In this document: in pieces, positions 62,795 through 64,000 of the stretch
How positions within the stretch are numbered: position 1 is the stretch's first letter
Layout: every line of letters starts with the position of its first letter
Assembly: GCA_022316685.1 (NCBI GenBank)
Contig: JAKJHU010000133.1
Coordinates: 850,994-914,993, forward strand
Direction: 5' to 3'
DNA length: 64,000 nucleotides
Source: Progne subis subis
Taxonomy: Eukaryota > Chordata > Aves > Passeriformes > Hirundinidae
The notes under the pieces: generated by a model
Database searches by the model: none
What the model saw: only the letters and a program-made list of their open reading frames with translations
What the model was told of the DNA's origin: nothing
Position numbers and translations under genes: made by a program

Positions 62795-64000
62795 CTGTGA
62801 AGAGAGCAAGAGAATCAGCAGAAAGTGGGGCAGGAACGACAGGGAGGGAGGGAGGGGTGGTGACACAAGAAGATAACACAGACACAGAAGAAAGAGGAAG
62901 ATGGAAACTGGGGAGAAGAGGAGGGGCACAGGGAAGGGCGGGCAGAGCCCCCCCATCCCTTGGGCTCAGGGACAGGGTGATGTGACTGTCGATAGGCAGA
63001 GGCAGCATCTGGGTGAGCAAGGAACCACCCAGACCACGAGGGACTCACCCAGCTCTGCGCCCTGCTGTGGCACCCTCACAGGGGCAGGGCTGTGCCCAGG
63101 AAAGCTGGGCCAAACCTCAGTGAGCTGCTGCCCTCCTTGGCCAGGCCCAGGGATCTGGAGGCCATCTGAGCTCCTCAGCCAACACACGACTGCTCTGCAG
63201 CAAGCTGGGCTGCTCCCAGCACGACAGATCGCACACCAAGGCAAAACCAGGGCAGGTTTGCTTGGAACGAGCACCGAGACTAGCAGCCCCAGAGGTGGGC
63301 AGGGGGAAAACTCCCTGGGGCTTCTCAAAGCCAGCCAGAGACACTCCTGCTGTCTGCAGAGAGCCTGGGATGCTCTGGGGCACGGGGACTCAACGTCAGC
63401 CCCCGACCTTGGTGGGATGGTCCAGCCCCTGTGCCCCCTGCTCAGCCCAGGCTCGTTCCTGGGGCACCAGCCCCACAGCTTCCACCGTGCAGAGCTCCTG
63501 CAGCGATGTCTGCAGTTCACACACCACCAGGGTGTGTACGTGCACGGGCTGCTGTGTGAAGGGACACACACAGTGCAAATGTCTTGAAATCTGATGTGTC
63601 TGATCGTTCCCCTGGGCCAGCAGAGTCCTGTGGGGACAGGGAGCTGTGGGAACCCTTTTAGTCCCACCTGCACTGGTCTGAGGCTGGATGTGCGGATGCC
63701 TGTCCAGAAATGCACAGGGGGAGAGGGACAGGGGCTGGCACACAGCCTGCTGCTTTGGGGCTAGTCCTGAGGGTTCTCCACAGGACCCCGGTGCCTACAG
63801 ATTCAGGAGGCCAGAGGGGAGGGGGCAATGTGCCACGCTGGGCACTTGGGGATGTTTAAATCGTGATTTAATGCTCCAAGGGCCACAGCTGTGTTCTCCA
63901 TGCCCTCATGCCATGTGCTGATCCTGGTTTGTCCCTCCTCAGAGCCAAGCAGAGCAGGGAGAGTGGAGAGGACCCCATCCCCTGCAGAGCTGCAGGGCTG
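62795..64000 (-). other. CACNA1S: CACNA1S intron 28 (partial)
   Basis: No further exon: the expected IVS2-IVS3 coding sequence is not present before the window ends. A purine-rich plus-strand run lies at about 62,800-62,940; nothing else is recognised. Confidence 0.65.

Noticed and set aside
62795..64000. Search for CACNA1S exon 28 (IVS2-IVS3)
   Set aside because: None of the strongly conserved IVS3 sequence appears on the minus strand before the window ends, so the exon must lie beyond 64,000.

Overview
The window comes from a bird, most likely a songbird (passerine). It carries many CR1 LINE fragments with typical avian 3' ends and several diverged LTRs of kinds common in passerines. It is GC-rich with compact introns, as on an avian microchromosome. 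Two neighbouring genes, both on the minus strand, account for all recognisable coding sequence. Their order matches human 1q32.1, where KIF21B sits beside CACNA1S.

KIF21B (7,213-43,618) is complete at the coding level. I reconstructed 35 coding exons by splicing by eye. Every junction is GT-AG and phase-consistent, giving 4,923 nt or 1,640 residues: N-terminal kinesin motor, coiled coils with an acidic insert, and a C-terminal WD40 propeller. Exon 1 lies in a CpG-rich block and is separated from exon 2 by a 12.9 kb intron that holds several AT-rich, motif-dense islands. Exon 28 is a frame-preserving 39-nt exon, a candidate cassette microexon.

CACNA1S (48,174-62,794 in this window) encodes the skeletal-muscle L-type calcium channel alpha-1 subunit, Cav1.1. 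Only the last 16 coding exons are present (exons 29-44 if the human 44-exon count holds): the IVS3-S4 linker cassette exon, IVS4, IVS5, the domain IV pore and IVS6, the EF-hand, IQ motif and C-terminal tail. The 5' part lies beyond 64,000. A short 3'UTR with an ATTAAA signal ends near 47,955.

Region by region: 1-7,212 is downstream of the KIF21B stop (probable 3'UTR, then flank) and holds a decayed ERV-like element with a gag-like ORF. 7,213-43,618 is KIF21B with CR1 and LTR pieces in introns. 43,805-45,310 is a 1.5 kb ACACGG-type minisatellite just upstream of KIF21B. 45,310-47,950 is sparse intergenic DNA. 47,955-64,000 is CACNA1S, whose introns carry a pure GGGAT array, several LTRs and a 115-bp tandem repeat.

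The two genes do not act in one pathway: KIF21B is a neuronal and immune-cell kinesin, CACNA1S a muscle voltage sensor. I found no RNA gene, CRISPR array or new gene system. The most interesting signals are regulatory or structural: an octamer plus a 16-bp palindrome of paired homeodomain cores in KIF21B intron 1, nine E-boxes in an intronic minisatellite, the promoter-proximal VNTR, two frame-preserving regulated-type exons, and a sense-oriented LTR whose U3 consists of 115-bp repeats.
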